This document shows positions 49,044-59,273 of a stretch of DNA of 64,000 nucleotides, piece after piece. The stretch comes from Sergeia podlipaevii (lineage: Eukaryota > Euglenozoa > Kinetoplastea > Trypanosomatida > Trypanosomatidae). The translations under genes and the position numbers were made by a program. The stretch covers positions 39,736 through 103,735 of the forward strand of contig JASANZ010002246.1 of the NCBI GenBank assembly GCA_030849805.1, read 5' to 3'. Below the pieces are notes generated by a model, which saw only the letters and a program-made list of their open reading frames with translations, did not search any database and was not told the DNA's origin. The first letter of the stretch is position 1. Each line of letters begins with the position of its first letter.

Positions 49044-51293
49044 TTATCGTGATAGCAGCACAGATAAAAGAACAACCACCACTACCACTACCACAAATAC
49101 ACACACTGAAAGTGCAATAATTAGACGCTTCGTATTATGTCCAGTATTGCTGTGAGGACCCACAGCAGCGCTGAATTCCGTTGTTCCGAAGATAGGAACA
49201 GCAACCGCTGCTGCGTTTCCCTGATCTGAAGGAGAAACCTCAATGAATGTGTTGCGCGGACCAACAATCATCGAACTTTCAATAACATTTTCATCTTCAT
49301 CACTGCTACCGCTGCCACGTTTCACATGTAAAGGCGACATTGAAGCAAATATTGATTGATCAACACTGTTGTTTGCAATATAACTTGGTGCTATACTAGC
49401 GTGAATACTTTCTTTAGTCACAGAATCCTTGTACCTCCGAGATGGCTTCAAGACTCCAAGAATGGAGGTCCCAAACGACTGTTTTTGCTCTAGCACAGAT
49501 GCGTCTACGACACAGAAGCTGCTGTTATATGATGCGGCTACACTCTGAGGAGCCTCGTACTGACTGACAATATCCCTACAAACTGCCACAAACACCCTTT
49601 TCAACTCCTCGTCGTTCTTCGCAAAGAAGCTACACTTGATGAAGCATTTCATGCAGCCGATGTTGGATTCTACCTGAGAGTTAATGTACCGGCATGTGAG
49701 CGGGCGTTTGGGCATCTCCAAAGTACATACTCTCTCTGCTTCTTCGTTGAGAGGTTGCATGACGTGAGTGTGCGGAGCATCGCTGCTGTATGTGACGCCA
49801 CAATGAAAAGTTCGCTGAAATCCTAACATACTACTGAGCAAGAGAACGTTCTTGACCAGAATGGTGAGGCATAGCTCATCAAACGCATCACCAGCAAAGC
49901 ATCTTGACACAGCTTCTGTAAGCCGCGCTGCCTGATCACAACTCACAGAAGCCATAGCGCCAGAAGGCGGGCTCTCTGTGTCGTATTGATCTAACAGCTT
50001 GCCTAGCATCGCACCAGTGTTGTCTTCTTGCCATGCCTGGGGTGTGGCATCCCTAAAAAATTGGAGTTTGAGCAGGTCACGCATCGACGCTCTGTCACGG
50101 TATTCCGGAACGAGACATTTATTCACCAGTTCTTTTGTGTCTGTACGACCAACGAGCAGCTGCGCCTCAATACCTTCAAAAGGGTGATACATGTTAGCTC
50201 CGTTCTGCATCTCACTTGTTTGTGCGTCCACAAGCGGATTTCCACACTTAATCTGAGCTGAAAGCTGAAGAAATGTCATAACAGTGAGCGGATCATTTTC
50301 GTTTTGAAAAGGCTCGATGCATGTGGACAGATAAACGGCCAGACATCCAAAGGCCCACACATCCGCAGAACACTGTCTCTCAAGAGTAGGTACAATGGTG
50401 CTTTCTCCATATCTTGCGGTTTCTGGAGCTTGCCAACGCATTTCAGGGTTCTCCGGTACAGTGGACATATCTACAACAAATACATTCAAGTCAGGTGAAA
50501 TAAACACAGAATCTGGACAAACATTGCCATGAGCTCTGCCCCCTTCGTGAATCGCACAAACTGTCTCTGCCACACTAACGAGGATGCGGCGCACCGCACT
50601 CTCAGAGAGTGGACGTATCTGTAGCGCCGACTTTTTGTCAACAGAGAGGAATTCGGGAATAGCACGGAGCTGTTCGCGCATCAGCACCCGCAACGAAACA
50701 CAAGGATGCCACTGAAAGAAGGACATGTCGTTTACTACTCGTTGAAATCTTTTCGTTTCGTGTCTTGCTCCAGAAGGTTTGAATCTGACCGGTGAAAAAG
50801 TTGCACTGCTACTCCGTGACAAAGCGCTGCTGCCTTCTCCGTCTGCGTCCATCACAACGGCTTTACCTTTCACCCTGCTGCAATGTATAGGGCGTACTAC
50901 ATGGGGGTAAGCTGTCTTCGCGTCTCTTGCTGCTGTGACATGATGTGATGCCCTACTACATACACGTTTGATTTGCAACAAAAGCAGATCTGGAGATGGC
51001 TCCTGAATGAGACATAACCACACCTGTCTCTTTTCCGTTTGATCAAGCAAAAAAAGCCTAACGTACTTGTACTGTGTCGATCCTATTGAGAAAGTCTCTG
51101 TAACCCACTCAGTGGAGCCGGTACAAAGGGAGTTATCTGTGAGCACTCTGTTTAGAGAAGATGTTTGCATACTTAGTGAGTTGCCTAGTGCACAAGAAGC
51201 ATCTTTTGACTCCTTCTCACTTTCAGCTCTGTTCGATTGGTGCGCCGTGTGGCACTGTGATCCCGCGCCACACACAGAGTTACTATCTGGCAT
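49044..51293 (-). CDS. Tail-anchored kinase-fold protein, predicted pseudokinase
   Basis: First ATG at 51293-51291 gives 749 residues. A protein-kinase fold covers about residues 65-390, but the key motifs are altered: the HRDxKxxN loop reads HGNVCPDSV (H255, G256, N257, so the catalytic Asp is Asn), and DFG reads DMS (D275), while the APE motif (289-291) and the DVWAFGC helix are kept. No clear ATP-binding Lys or Gly loop is seen. A C-terminal non-kinase domain of about 200 residues with several Cys follows, then a Ser-rich linker and a terminal hydrophobic segment of about 24 residues rich in Val (724-749), which implies a tail anchor. It is therefore probably a membrane-bound scaffold or regulator. 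Kinase ancestry is firm; inactivity is inferred. Confidence 0.88.
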   Translation of the reverse strand: MPDSNSVCGAGSQCHTAHQSNRAESEKESKDASCALGNSLSMQTSSLNRVLTDNSLCTGSTEWVTETFSIGSTQYKYVRLFLLDQTEKRQVWLCLIQEPSPDLLLLQIKRVCSRASHHVTAARDAKTAYPHVVRPIHCSRVKGKAVVMDADGEGSSALSRSSSATFSPVRFKPSGARHETKRFQRVVNDMSFFQWHPCVSLRVLMREQLRAIPEFLSVDKKSALQIRPLSESAVRRILVSVAETVCAIHEGGRAHGNVCPDSVFISPDLNVFVVDMSTVPENPEMRWQAPETARYGESTIVPTLERQCSADVWAFGCLAVYLSTCIEPFQNENDPLTVMTFLQLSAQIKCGNPLVDAQTSEMQNGANMYHPFEGIEAQLLVGRTDTKELVNKCLVPEYRDRASMRDLLKLQFFRDATPQAWQEDNTGAMLGKLLDQYDTESPPSGAMASVSCDQAARLTEAVSRCFAGDAFDELCLTILVKNVLLLSSMLGFQRTFHCGVTYSSDAPHTHVMQPLNEEAERVCTLEMPKRPLTCRYINSQVESNIGCMKCFIKCSFFAKNDEELKRVFVAVCRDIVSQYEAPQSVAASYNSSFCVVDASVLEQKQSFGTSILGVLKPSRRYKDSVTKESIHASIAPSYIANNSVDQSIFASMSPLHVKRGSGSSDEDENVIESSMIVGPRNTFIEVSPSDQGNAAAVAVPIFGTTEFSAAVGPHSNTGHNTKRLIIALSVCVFVVVVVVVVLLSVLLSR

Positions 51294-52221
51294 TTTGCGC
51301 TTGCCAGGAGAAAAAAAATACACACCGTCGCCACTGCGGTCGAATACGCACAGTTATAAATTGGAAGAAAGATATTGATAACAAAAATGAGAGGTACTTC
51401 TTTCGAATTTTTTTAAAAAATAGTACTTCAATGAATTTGATATACTAGTTATATATATTTGTCTGAATGTTTAGCAGTAGCAACGGAAAAAAAATAATAA
51501 AATGATATATACAAAGTATATACAAGTCTACGCACTTCCGTTCCAAACACACTTTATCTGGTGGTGAACGAAAAAGCTGAAAGAGTCAAACGCTCTGTAG
51601 TCTTCATATAAACCTTAATGAGGGGATGCAGTGTACTTTTGCATTAAAGAAAAAAGGGAAGAAAATGTGGAAACACAAAGAAACGAGTAAAGTGAGAGAA
51701 ATTGGCAAATATAGAATGTGCGCTATATATGCTAAACATGAAGCAATCCCTTGCATGCAAAAAAAAAAGATCTACTTGCGCGATCTACACTCACTCAAAA
51801 GAAATATATATATAGCAACAAGGTCATCAATTCAAAGAGCGCAAAATAAAGAAAAAATAAAGCAGAAGGCGACCGCGGCACAAAAAATATATATTTCCTT
51901 ACTAAAGTTACTGTGACAATACAGCACATTGGCTTTGGTGGTGTCAAATGAAGCGCCTATAATCTCTTACGGTTGCGATGCTCTATTTCCCTCTACCTTT
52001 TTCTCGTTTGATGCACCTGTGCGAGAATCGTCCATTGGTTGTTAGATTGTGCTTACACATTTTAGTCTTACGTCCTAATTAAAACACTAACAGCGCTTCA
52101 TAACAACAACAACAAAAATGAAAATACCTAGAGCTTGTTATCAAACGGGCTTCTAGGAAAAAAAAAAAATAATAGCCACGACTCTCACACTCGGCTTGGC
52201 TTCCTTTCTTATTTCACTAAT
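51294..52221. other. Intergenic region, no gene seen
   Basis: 928 bp, AT-rich, with A-runs and a short TATA run at 51808-51816. A 96-codon plus-strand ORF at 51626-51916 is Lys-rich low complexity and runs against the unit; not called. Confidence 0.55.
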
Positions 52222-53463
52222 TTAATCTGTGTCCTCGTCGTCTTCTCCCTGCTCCTCACCCTTCTCCTGCTTCTCATCATCATCACCCAGAATCTGTGGA
52301 GGTGAAACGACCTTCAGCTGACCACCACGCTTAGCGATCTCTAGCTTCATGGTTTCAATAGCGTCCTTCATCAGTTGCAGGCCCTCTTCCTTCATGTCAG
52401 TGCGAGCCCTGAGGCCGTACTTGGGGGGACCAATAATGGAAACGGAGAGTGGAATCTCAGTCACCTTTCCTTCGCCCTGTTTCCTACCGATCAGCAGGAC
52501 GTCACGGATCGCTTCCACGCCATCACATGCAAAGCAAGTGATCTCCACCTCAGCACTCAAAGTTACAACCTTCAGACGCATTGCGTTCTTAAGGCCAATC
52601 ATGAGCTTATCAATAAGAATCTGTGGAAGATCCAAAGGCCCAAGAATGCCATCGATGTCTTGAGTTTGATTCAGTTCGTACAACCACTGCCACGCATGCT
52701 TGCCAGGTTCACGGCGGTATAGAGGAAAGGCAATCTTTTCCATTGCTTCCATAGGAGAGAAATCGCACTCATCAGCAACGTGGCAAATGATCGAGCGGAC
52801 ATCGTTACCCTTGCGGAAATTCGCCTCGCATGCCTTAGCCTCGTTCGGTGTCACCTGCTTCTTGGAGAGATCAATATATCCCTTGTCCGTATCAATACGG
52901 ATTACCTGAGCTGCCTCATTGCGACCGACCTTGATGAGCTTGCCCATAGAACGGACACGCCTCCTAGTGACTTCAGTATAGGGAATGATGCCCTCGCGCT
53001 TACCATATTCAAGCAGCTGCACCACGGCAGACGTATCATTGACCTGCGTTACCTTGACCCAAACAACTTCATTGATCTTGGGGTGTGTAACCTCGTAAAA
53101 GGGAATATCTTTCCCATCCCACGAAGTGATTCCCAAGCATCCGCTGACAAACTTCTGCTGACGCTTAGTAAGGTCACGCATCCACGCAGGGCGTTCTTCA
53201 TTGGTGCCTTTAGCTTCATCCCCCACAACGGCAGCCGAAAGAATAGATGCCTTCTCCAGAAGTACAAGCAAAGGTTCAAACGTCTTGCTGTCAATTGGAA
53301 TAGAAAAAGGCTCGCTGAGGGTCAGCTTGCGACGTGCCAGAGTCTGATTCAGACGAAAGAAATCCTTTGGAACTTGGTAGAAAACATGGTCAGTAGTTTC
53401 ACAACAGCATTTGGTTGTGTAGTCCACGGACTCGGGATTCTCAGTTACGCCATAAGAGGCCAT
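52222..53463 (-). CDS. eIF2alpha: Translation initiation factor 2 alpha subunit
   Basis: 413 residues from ATG 53463-53461. An N-terminal extension of about 125 residues, typical of trypanosomatids, precedes the S1/OB domain (EVVWVKVTQVNDTSAVVQLLEYG...). The regulatory loop reads EVTRRRVRS, so the residue equal to human Ser51 is Thr166; trypanosomatid enzymes use Thr at this place. IGRNE-like VGRNEAAQVIRID and GYIDLSKKQV are strongly conserved, followed by the helical and C-terminal alpha-beta domains and an acidic tail (GEEQGEDDEDTD). As part of eIF2 it helps deliver initiator tRNA to the 40S subunit, and phosphorylation by eIF2-alpha kinases (K1-K3 in these parasites) lowers initiation. It is the first gene of the leftward unit. 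Confidence 0.97.
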   Translation of the reverse strand: MASYGVTENPESVDYTTKCCCETTDHVFYQVPKDFFRLNQTLARRKLTLSEPFSIPIDSKTFEPLLVLLEKASILSAAVVGDEAKGTNEERPAWMRDLTKRQQKFVSGCLGITSWDGKDIPFYEVTHPKINEVVWVKVTQVNDTSAVVQLLEYGKREGIIPYTEVTRRRVRSMGKLIKVGRNEAAQVIRIDTDKGYIDLSKKQVTPNEAKACEANFRKGNDVRSIICHVADECDFSPMEAMEKIAFPLYRREPGKHAWQWLYELNQTQDIDGILGPLDLPQILIDKLMIGLKNAMRLKVVTLSAEVEITCFACDGVEAIRDVLLIGRKQGEGKVTEIPLSVSIIGPPKYGLRARTDMKEEGLQLMKDAIETMKLEIAKRGGQLKVVSPPQILGDDDEKQEKGEEQGEDDEDTD

Positions 53464-53500
53464 CCTTGAGTTAAAGATTCGTTGCTTTTATTTTTTTCAA

Positions 53501-53530
53501 CTACAAAGGAACAAGAGATAAAGCAAAACG
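53501..53530 (-). promoter_or_regulatory. Trans-splice acceptor for eIF2-alpha
   Basis: Minus-strand pyrimidine-rich text ends in TTTGTAG (complement of about 53507-53501), some 38 nt before the ATG. Fits a spliced-leader acceptor. Confidence 0.55.
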
Positions 53531-54044
53531 ATTCAGAATAAGAAAAAAAAAAGCATGGGTAAATAAGAGAAGTAGGCATAGGAAGAAAATGACAAAGCTG
53601 CAACAACAAACAAAGCAATATTTATAAAATATACAACAGGAAGTATTCAAAGTAGTGTTTCTTCTTTCTTCCTTTATGTGGCAGCAAATAATAGCACGCC
53701 AAGGGCTGACTCATAAGCCGTTCAAAAATGAAACTGTGTGCGTTGGATAGTTTCTTCGCCTCGTTGTGACGTTGCTCGCTCCTTGCCGGCGCCCGCGACG
53801 CCGAAAGTTCGTGCCCAACGCCCCGCTCGGCGTAGAACGCCGCCCCGCCCCCCCCCCCCAAACCACCAATTGAGGTCATCAACTTCCAGCCCCTACATTC
53901 AGAAAGCAAAGACAAAGCCATCTGTTAGCTCCCACTGCTAGCTGGCATTAAAAAAAAACCATTCTCCACTTCTTCAGAAGTATCCTGAAGGAGTCTAGTT
54001 TGCCGCTTCTACCACAACTTTAAAGGAAAAAAATAACCGCCCAT

Positions 54045-54073
54045 ATTTTTGTTTCTGCTTTTTTTTGCTGTAG
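54045..54073 (+). promoter_or_regulatory. Trans-splice acceptor for the first LRR gene
   Basis: T-rich tract ending in GCTGTAG at 54067-54073, 47 nt before the ATG at 54121 on the plus strand. Supports transcription to the right from the strand switch. Confidence 0.55.
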
Positions 54074-54120
54074 TTATAGTTTAAAAGAATTTTGATCAAT
54101 TAGCAAACTGAATCCATTTG

Positions 54121-56680
54121 ATGCACAATTCATTGCTTAGTATTTACACGTACGGTCAAAACGGTAACTCCAGCATCTTATCTCTTTCCGCTGTATCTCT
54201 GGCAGCTCGTGTGTGTGCCGAGCTTTCTCCTGCTGGGTACGCGTTATACACACGTAGAGCTATTAGCACTGATGAGTCCCCTTACTTCCGGATTCGTACT
54301 TCTTCTTGTATTTCAGGCAACTTGGTGCGAACAATTATGGTAGATAACGGGACCCCCATTTCTTCAATGTATCACGATGATGCACGTGTGATTGAGCAAC
54401 TTAAACTTTCACTGTGGTGGCTACATAGGTCTCCTTTACCATTTGCATTTGACTGTTCAGCGCGTATGGCTTCAGAGGCTTTTTCATGTATACGTTGTGC
54501 TTTCACTTCAAATGCATCCTTGGCATCTTTATCTGTTGTAACAGATGAAGATATTTTACTACCTGTACCAATAGTATCATCTTTGAGTATTTCAAGACAG
54601 TTACACGAATTCCCACCCCGACCATATCAGTATGTGAGCTTTACTTCGCATACGTTGCCAGTGAATAGGAAGACTGAGAATTTTCTTACCCATCTGCAGA
54701 CGTTACAACTTTCAAAAGTAAGCTTGTTACCTGAGACTCTTACCTATCTTGCAGTCTTCCCACTACTTCGTGTGCTACATTTATCTTCTACAGATCTTTC
54801 TAGTGCTCTTTCTATCTCTACTCATTGCCCAGAACTGGAAGAGCTTGACGTGTCTGCGTGCACAAGATTACAAGATCTTCGCGATCTTGCTGCACTGCCT
54901 TGGCTTTGTTTCATCGAGGCTAGCCACAGTGCAGTTAATACGCTTGATGGGCTTGCTTTGTGTCCGAGGCTACAGGTTTTGCGCGTCTGCTTTTGCCAAA
55001 AGTTAAGCTCATTGTTAGGACTGGCAGGTGCTCCAGCTCTTACCACGTTAAAAGCGTCCAGCTGTCCTCTCGTAGACATTGCAGACATAGGTAAGTGTGT
55101 TGTGATACAGGAGGTAGATTTATGTGGGTACGATAGGGTAATGGAGTTGGGAATGCTTGCAAATTGTCCCGCATTGCGTACCATAAACATCTCTGAGACA
55201 GCTGTTTGCAACGTTACGGCGTTGGCTCAATGCACTTCTCTTGAAGTTGTGTGGCTGTCAGAGTGCGTGGCGCCAACTGACATGTCGCCATTTTGCACTT
55301 TCTTTCCTGCTTTTGGCACAGGGAGGTTACTGCGGTATGTCAACCTGAGCTTTACCGGCATTAGCGACTTGTATCCACTTGTGTCCACTTGCCCACAATT
55401 TAGAACAGATTTTTGCAGTAAGCTGCAGCGCACTGCAAGACCTTTCACCTCTTTCTATTGCATGGCATCTATCTAAAGTTGATGTTACTGACTCTGGCGT
55501 TAACGATCTTACACCACTTGTCCAGTGTCCAATGCTTACTTCATTGAATGTTTCTTACTGCGCAAATCTTAAGCTTCTTACGGGTCCTATGTCTCTGAGA
55601 AAGATTCAAGCTGGGCATACACCAATATTGAATATTGCTGCTCTTGCGCACTGTGTGGCACTAGAGCAGGTACATGTGATGAATTGTTCCCATCTTCACG
55701 ACCTCTCACCACTCAGCTGTTGCGCTCGTCTCTCTGTAATCACCGTCTACTCATCTGGTGCCATTGCGCTGAAAGGCATAGATGGATGTGCTGCTGTACG
55801 TGAATTACGCTTAGGGTGGTGCAAGAGTGTGGCAGAGCTTGAGTCTGTCTCCAAGTTTTCCATACTGATAATTTTGGATGTAAACAGCACGGGTGTTTGT
55901 GATCTTGCCCCAATAGTAAAGTGTTCGTCGCTGCAAAAGCTAGATGTATCGTACTGTCAAGAGTTTAAAGTTCTTATGGCGCCACGCTCGCTTCGTAAGA
56001 TTCGCGCCTCATTTATTACTTTTGTCGATATTGCTAGTTTATCTCGCTGCCCTGCATTAGAGGACGTACAGCTTTGCCCTAGTGGTGGTGTAGTGGGTCT
56101 GAGCCCACTCACCGACTGCGTTGCACTTCAGCGTATAGATTTATCTGGTACTGACGTGCAAGACTTGCAGGCACTAGCTCACTGCCCCGTGCTCGTTGAG
56201 ATATGTGCGAACAGATGTAGCTACATAACTGATTGTAGTCCGCTCTCCGTCTCCCGTTCTCTGCGCTGTCTACAGTTATGCTGGGGTGGCCTGCGTACAC
56301 TCGGAAAGCTTTCTAATTGCCCTGCGCTTGAGGAGCTTGAGGTTCGCTTTTGTCAGCATCTAGTTGACTTATCGCTTCTTGCAGGAGCACCTGCGCAGCG
56401 TAAAATTAGTGCGTCTGGCAGCGGAGTGCGAATACTAGGTGAACTTTGGCGGTGTCTGAAGTTGGAGGAGGTGCTGCTCAAAGGATGTACAGCTATGCAT
56501 GATCTTAGCGGACTTGCTGGCGCACCCGCACTGCGAGTCATAAGCGCAAGCGGTAGTGGCATCCGAAGCGTGGCTTGTCTTTTTGAGTGTCCCGCACTAG
56601 AGGAGGTGAATGTGACGGGTTGCCAGTATTTAGTGGATGCTATTGTGCTTGATGGAGCAAGCCGTAGCATATCTATTTGA
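54121..56680 (+). pseudogene. Frameshifted leucine-rich repeat protein (LRRP-like)
   Basis: Two overlapping frames, 54121-55476 and 55379-56680, carry one continuous LRR array. The repeats have the Cys-type pattern seen in trypanosome LRRP/ESAG8-like proteins (CPELEELDVSACTRLQDL, APALRVISASGSGIRSV). The first frame leaves the repeat pattern just after CPQF, and the second resumes it with LEQIFAVSCSALQDLS; one extra T in the TTT at 55399-55401 explains the switch. Counting both parts the product would be about 850 residues. The N-terminal 180 residues are not LRR. No signal peptide or anchor is obvious. The last repeat ends abruptly before the stop at 56680. Either a real pseudogene or a homopolymer sequencing error. 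Confidence 0.8.
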
Positions 56681-57213
56681 TTCCGACACTCATTCTTTTT
56701 CTTGCGTATGTTAATGTAACATCAGTTGCTGCTTACAGTAGCGAACCCCAGGTAGAGTGTAAAACAACTCTGATCTGAACATTCTGAGGAGTCTGAAAGA
56801 AAGACGGCCAACCTCTCCTCTTTTGCTCTTTCATGTTCATTTTTGCGATGAGTATTGATTTTTCACTCTGCTGTCATGATAATAGAAAGAAATGGGGATT
56901 GCACTAAAGCCTCTGGACGGATATTTAGTACGCGCAAATGTGCAGATGTGTGGAAAAGCGAAAACAACTATCTTTTTATTTTTAAGTAGTGTACGTGGCC
57001 CACTTTGGTATATTTTCTTTACACTTTTCTCTCCATTTTCCTTTATAAATATCTGAGATTAACAGATTGTTCACTTTTTATAATTTGCATACATACACAT
57101 GTTCATCTTTACCTGTACAATAGACTTCATTACAGGATCCCCTCATATCTCTTTGGTACAAATTGCTACTTCATCATCTTCTCTATTCTTTTTCTTTACT
57201 TTTTTTTTCACTA
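56681..57213. other. Intergenic region between LRR copies
   Basis: 533 bp, AT-rich toward its right part, ending in a long T/C tract (about 57163-57211) right before the second LRR copy's ATG. That tract looks like a retained splice signal. No other feature. Confidence 0.55.
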
Positions 57214-57831
57214 ATGAGCTGCGCATCAAACACGATTGCACAGTATGGCTCTCCCAAAAAGCGCCGAGCAGTTCACTTGACACTTTTGGCTGTTTCTCCC
57301 GATGTCCACGTAGCAGCTTAACTTAGCCCAGACAGGCTCTTTGTAAATGGAATGCTTTCCCGCTTGATTTGTAGCAGCACAGTTAGCGGCCTTTGCCGTG
57401 AGGTTGCACTGATGGATGGCTCTGTACATGAAGCGTCGATGGTTGCGTGGTGGCTTCGCTTGCGACCTCTCTCACATTCTTCGATAATTGATACCACTGC
57501 CAACTGCACAGATGCCATCAACGTTTTTGGTATGGCTGTATCAATGGTTGCGCGGAGGTCGAAGCGGCAAAAGGCATACACAATGAACATTCTGGCATAA
57601 CGAGACATGGAGGATCTGCGGACGCTCTGGCTAGAGGATCTTGAGGTTGTATGTAGTATTGGCCTTTCGCATCTTACGCGTTTCACATCTCTCGAGCGCG
57701 TATGCTTGTGTGGCTATTGCGGTATGACTGATGTAATATCGCTGGCAAGGCTTCAATGGTTGCAAGTGCTTGATCTCAGCGAAACACTCGTAGTAGAAGG
57801 TACGTTAAGTGCAGGTTGCCCAAGTACGTGA
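57214..57831 (+). pseudogene. Second, truncated LRR protein copy with in-frame stops
   Basis: In one frame from ATG 57214 the translation follows the N-terminus of the neighbouring LRR gene: QYGSPKK..LTLLAVS against TYGQNGN..LSLSAVS, LSP after the first stop, then CREVALMDGS..AWWLRLRPL against VRTIMVDNGT..LWWLHRSPL. The frame is broken by TAA at 57319-57321 and TAA at 57598-57600. After the second stop the first LRR-like strands appear (LRTLWLEDL, LQWLQVLDLSETLV), and it ends at TGA 57829-57831, where the first copy goes on into repeats. So it is a decayed, shortened paralogue. The alignment is by eye; identity is low but order and spacing agree. Confidence 0.7.
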
Positions 57832-57960
57832 AGAGGGCATTGTGCGCTACCGTGTGTCTGCTTATTGTGCTTCAGGTCATGTTGTTGTGGTGGTTTTTTT
57901 TCCTCAAGCGAACCCAAATACCTAAAACCGTCACTAACCAATGAAGAGGAGGTGCTTGTG

Positions 57961-59273
57961 ATGGCGGCTGTTGTCAGCATACACATTACCGATGAGCTGT
58001 GCTTCAACGTTGCCTCTGCGTATATGAGAAGGCTGCCGACAGTTGTCATTGAGTACAGTGATAAAGCCTTTCAGCCCTTAAACAAAGGTGGCGTTGTGCT
58101 TAATGCTCTTGATGAGTCCAGTCTGTCTGACGAAGATGTACTGATCTTCACTGACTCTGACGCCCTCTTGACTGGGATGGACCCGCTCCCGTATATTGAT
58201 CGCTTCATCGCCGAGTCGGCTGCCAGTCCGCGTGACGTGGATGCGCGTGCAGTACGCGAGGGACGCAAGATGACATCGTTTGTGGCATCAACTGAAGGCA
58301 ATTGCTATTCTCCATATTTTTATACTACACTGAGTTCTTGCGCACTAGATTTTGACATCATGACAAATGCGTCTAAGGCATACGCGGAGGAACACGGGAT
58401 GGCGCTCGCACCACGAGTGAGGTCGCATCTTAATAAACTACGCTACTTGAACAGCGGCACTGTTGTTGCGCGTGTGTGGGCACTTCGTGAGGTGTACCAA
58501 GTCATTGTGAATTACACGAAAACACACAGTCCTGTTATAGATGGTACATGGGTATGCGATCAGAGTGTTCTGGCCCATCTGTACAAGGAACTCCGGTACT
58601 GGGAGATGGACAGTGGCGCGCTGATTGCGATCGATCCCGCCCAGTGGCAAGACAAGCGTTCATCAAATGGGTTGCGCGCAGCGATAACACAGCTGGACGA
58701 ACTTGAGGAGTTGAGCGCTGTGCCTATTCGACATGCCCAGATACATTTTCAGCTGACCAACGAAAGATGGCCCGCTGCTAAAACGAATGGAGTACTCACC
58801 TATGATTTTCCTTTCAGAAATGATGAGTTGAAAAATGAGTCGAGCAGAACGATTTTTTGAAGGGTACTACTGTCCGATTGATGACAAGTACATGCAGGGT
58901 GTACCAGCAGTCCGGCGGCCCTGCGAGTTTTACCAAGCGCCGCGTCCATGGGGGCAGTGGCGTGATTAACATTGCCCCGCCGCTTCTGTCCGTGAAGCCG
59001 CGTGACGGCGTGGATATTGTGGATGGTGTCACACATCGTGTGTTTCCCATGATTGCGCACATGGCCGGTCCTTATAAAGTCGAGCGTGTGGGAGACGCAC
59101 TTCCACTTATTCAGTGGTACGTGCCGATGATGTTCAACGATGACTCCCGCCGTGAGACCTAAGAGTTTCCGTCCGGGAGAAACATGCAGCTGTGGTCGTC
59201 ATCAACTCACAGTCGTGTGTTGCTTCGCAGCGCGTTTGCAGCGTCCTTGCGTAAAGCCAACATTACAATATGA
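57961..59273 (+). pseudogene. PLOD-like glycosyltransferase relic
   Basis: First frame 57961-58860 (from ATG 57961; open further up from 57832) encodes a glycosyltransferase fold like the GT domain of lysyl hydroxylases: VLIFTDSDALLTGMDP with a DxD-type metal motif, LRYLNSGTVVARVWALRE and DQSVLAHLY. The C-terminal part continues in two other frames: EGYYCPIDDKYMQGV..FYQAPRPW (to about 58954) and INIAPPLLSVKPRDGVD..QWYVPMMF (to 59162), then past an in-frame TAA (59160-59162) to TGA at 59271-59273. Frame changes fall in T6 (58853-58858) and G5 (58950-58954), each explained by one extra base. The N-terminus lacks an evident signal anchor. The enzyme would transfer a sugar in the secretory pathway; as it stands it is broken. 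Confidence 0.72.

Larger units (their letters stand above)
53464..54120. promoter_or_regulatory. Divergent strand-switch region, probable Pol II start zone
   Basis: The only divergent junction in the window: eIF2-alpha reads left, the LRR gene reads right. Divergent strand switches in trypanosomatids are transcription start regions. A GC-rich island at about 53,765-53,860, inside AT-rich DNA, holds a run of 12 C (53848-53859; 12 G on the minus strand) and a perfect 6-bp stem hairpin at 53828-53842. The 99-codon minus-strand ORF at 53622-53921 crosses this run and looks fortuitous. Start activity is inferred from architecture. Confidence 0.6.

Noticed and set aside
53622..53921. 99-codon minus-strand ORF at the strand switch
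   Set aside because: It reads straight through the 12-base G run as poly-Gly and has no protein-like pattern; better explained by the GC island itself.
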